From Streptomyces sp. NRRL WC-3618 (GTDB taxonomy: Bacteria > Actinomycetota > Actinomycetes > Streptomycetales > Streptomycetaceae): DNA of 14,999 nt. The position numbers and the translations under genes are program-made. Shown piece after piece: positions 14,641 to 14,999 of this stretch. The notes beneath the pieces are model-generated. The model was not told the origin of the DNA and did no database searches. It saw nothing but the letters and a program-made list of their open reading frames with translations. The stretch is taken from positions 1-14,999 of the forward strand of contig NZ_LGDW01000077.1 of assembly GCF_001280005.1 (NCBI RefSeq), written 5' to 3'. How positions within the stretch are numbered: position 1 is the first letter of the stretch; the number at the start of each line of letters is the position of its first letter.

Positions 14641-14999
14641 CGGGTGCTGGGCGTGGACGACTTCTCCCTCTACGGCGATACCTACGGGACGCTTTTGGTC
14701 GACACCACCACCCGTCTTCCTCTCACGCTTTGGGAGGGACGGGACGCGGAACAGCTCAGCCGCTGGCTCCGTGAGCACCCAGGCGTTGAAATCGTCTGCT
14801 GTGACGGCTCGCTGACATACCGGCAAGGCATTACCGCCGACGCCCCCGATCGGGGCTGCCTGCCCGCGGCCCTTCCGCCGGCCGAAGAGGCCGACCCGGT
14901 GCCGGACGACGAGACCGCCGAGGACACCGCGGCGGACATCCGGGCCGGGCGGTACGCCAGGAGGCTGTTCCAGGCCGTGCACTCCCTGACCGCATCCGG
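14641..14999 (+). pseudogene. ISL3-like DDE transposase remnant, running off the window
   Basis: From 14641 the plus strand reads RVLGVDDFSLYGDTYGTLLV, then LWEGRDAEQLSRWLREHPGV, CCDGSLTYRQGI and TADAP. This is the start of an ISL3-type DDE domain with the first Asp pair (GVDDF) and the second acidic region (CCDGS). It then jumps to RGCLPAALPPAEE and ARRLFQAVHSLTASG. From memory of the family, the segment containing VQVSDRFHLWQGLSRR normally lies between these, so about 20-30 residues seem deleted in frame. Upstream of 14641 the frame gives no zinc-finger N-terminus or credible start. The frame is open at the window end. It is almost certainly inactive. Confidence 0.72.

Noticed and set aside
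14419..14982. 188-codon upstream extension of the second CoiA-like gene
   Set aside because: The extra sequence is antisense to the ISL3-like transposase frame and is not protein-like.
1..14999. tRNA genes, rRNA genes or CRISPR arrays
   Set aside because: No T-arm-like sequence in a cloverleaf context and no regularly spaced direct repeats were seen on either strand by eye.

Overview
The window reads as an actinomycete chromosome arm or large plasmid, most likely Streptomyces. GC and third-position GC are very high, GTG/TTG starts are common, TTA codons are rare and confined to a few genes, and there is an Lsr2-type nucleoid protein plus a HEPN family typical of Streptomyces. It looks like an accessory, defence-island-like region: unusual nucleases, a xenogeneic silencer, orphan membrane and HEPN proteins, and decayed transposase and metabolic gene remnants, with no housekeeping genes.

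Left part (1-4439): the 5' end of an unidentified gene leaves the window on the minus strand (201 to 1). A stretch without a recognisable gene follows, then a solitary PD-(D/E)xK nuclease with a helical N-terminal domain (686-1675, +). Next, on the minus strand, come a SHOCT-domain protein (1892-2512) and an Lsr2-like silencer (2759-3091). An unclear interval with two competing small ORFs precedes a second nuclease-fold protein of the DUF6602 type (3615-4439, +).

Middle part (4440-9126): a remnant of a flavin/NAD(P)-binding oxidoreductase is followed by a compact same-strand set. This is a SAV_6107-like HEPN protein (4913-5821), an abutting four-helix membrane protein (5822-6856), and a 709-residue protein with RNase H-fold (DEDD-type) exonuclease motifs and several cysteine clusters that look like zinc sites (6997-9126). 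This trio is my best candidate for an undescribed system: HEPN protein, membrane protein and zinc-finger exonuclease. That role is inferred from gene order and domain types; nothing in the sequence proves it.

Right part (9238-14999): a 1061-residue protein with a CoiA-like zinc/nuclease N-terminus, a long helical middle and a duplicated ~110-residue domain is transcribed leftwards from a good promoter at 12550-12578. Upstream of it lies a doubly truncated, nonsense-mutated IS3-family transposase remnant, then a second, smaller CoiA-like protein (13057-14418, minus). A DDE transposase remnant resembling the ISL3 family, with an apparent in-frame deletion, runs off the right edge. Two genes appear to be transcribed as leaderless mRNAs.
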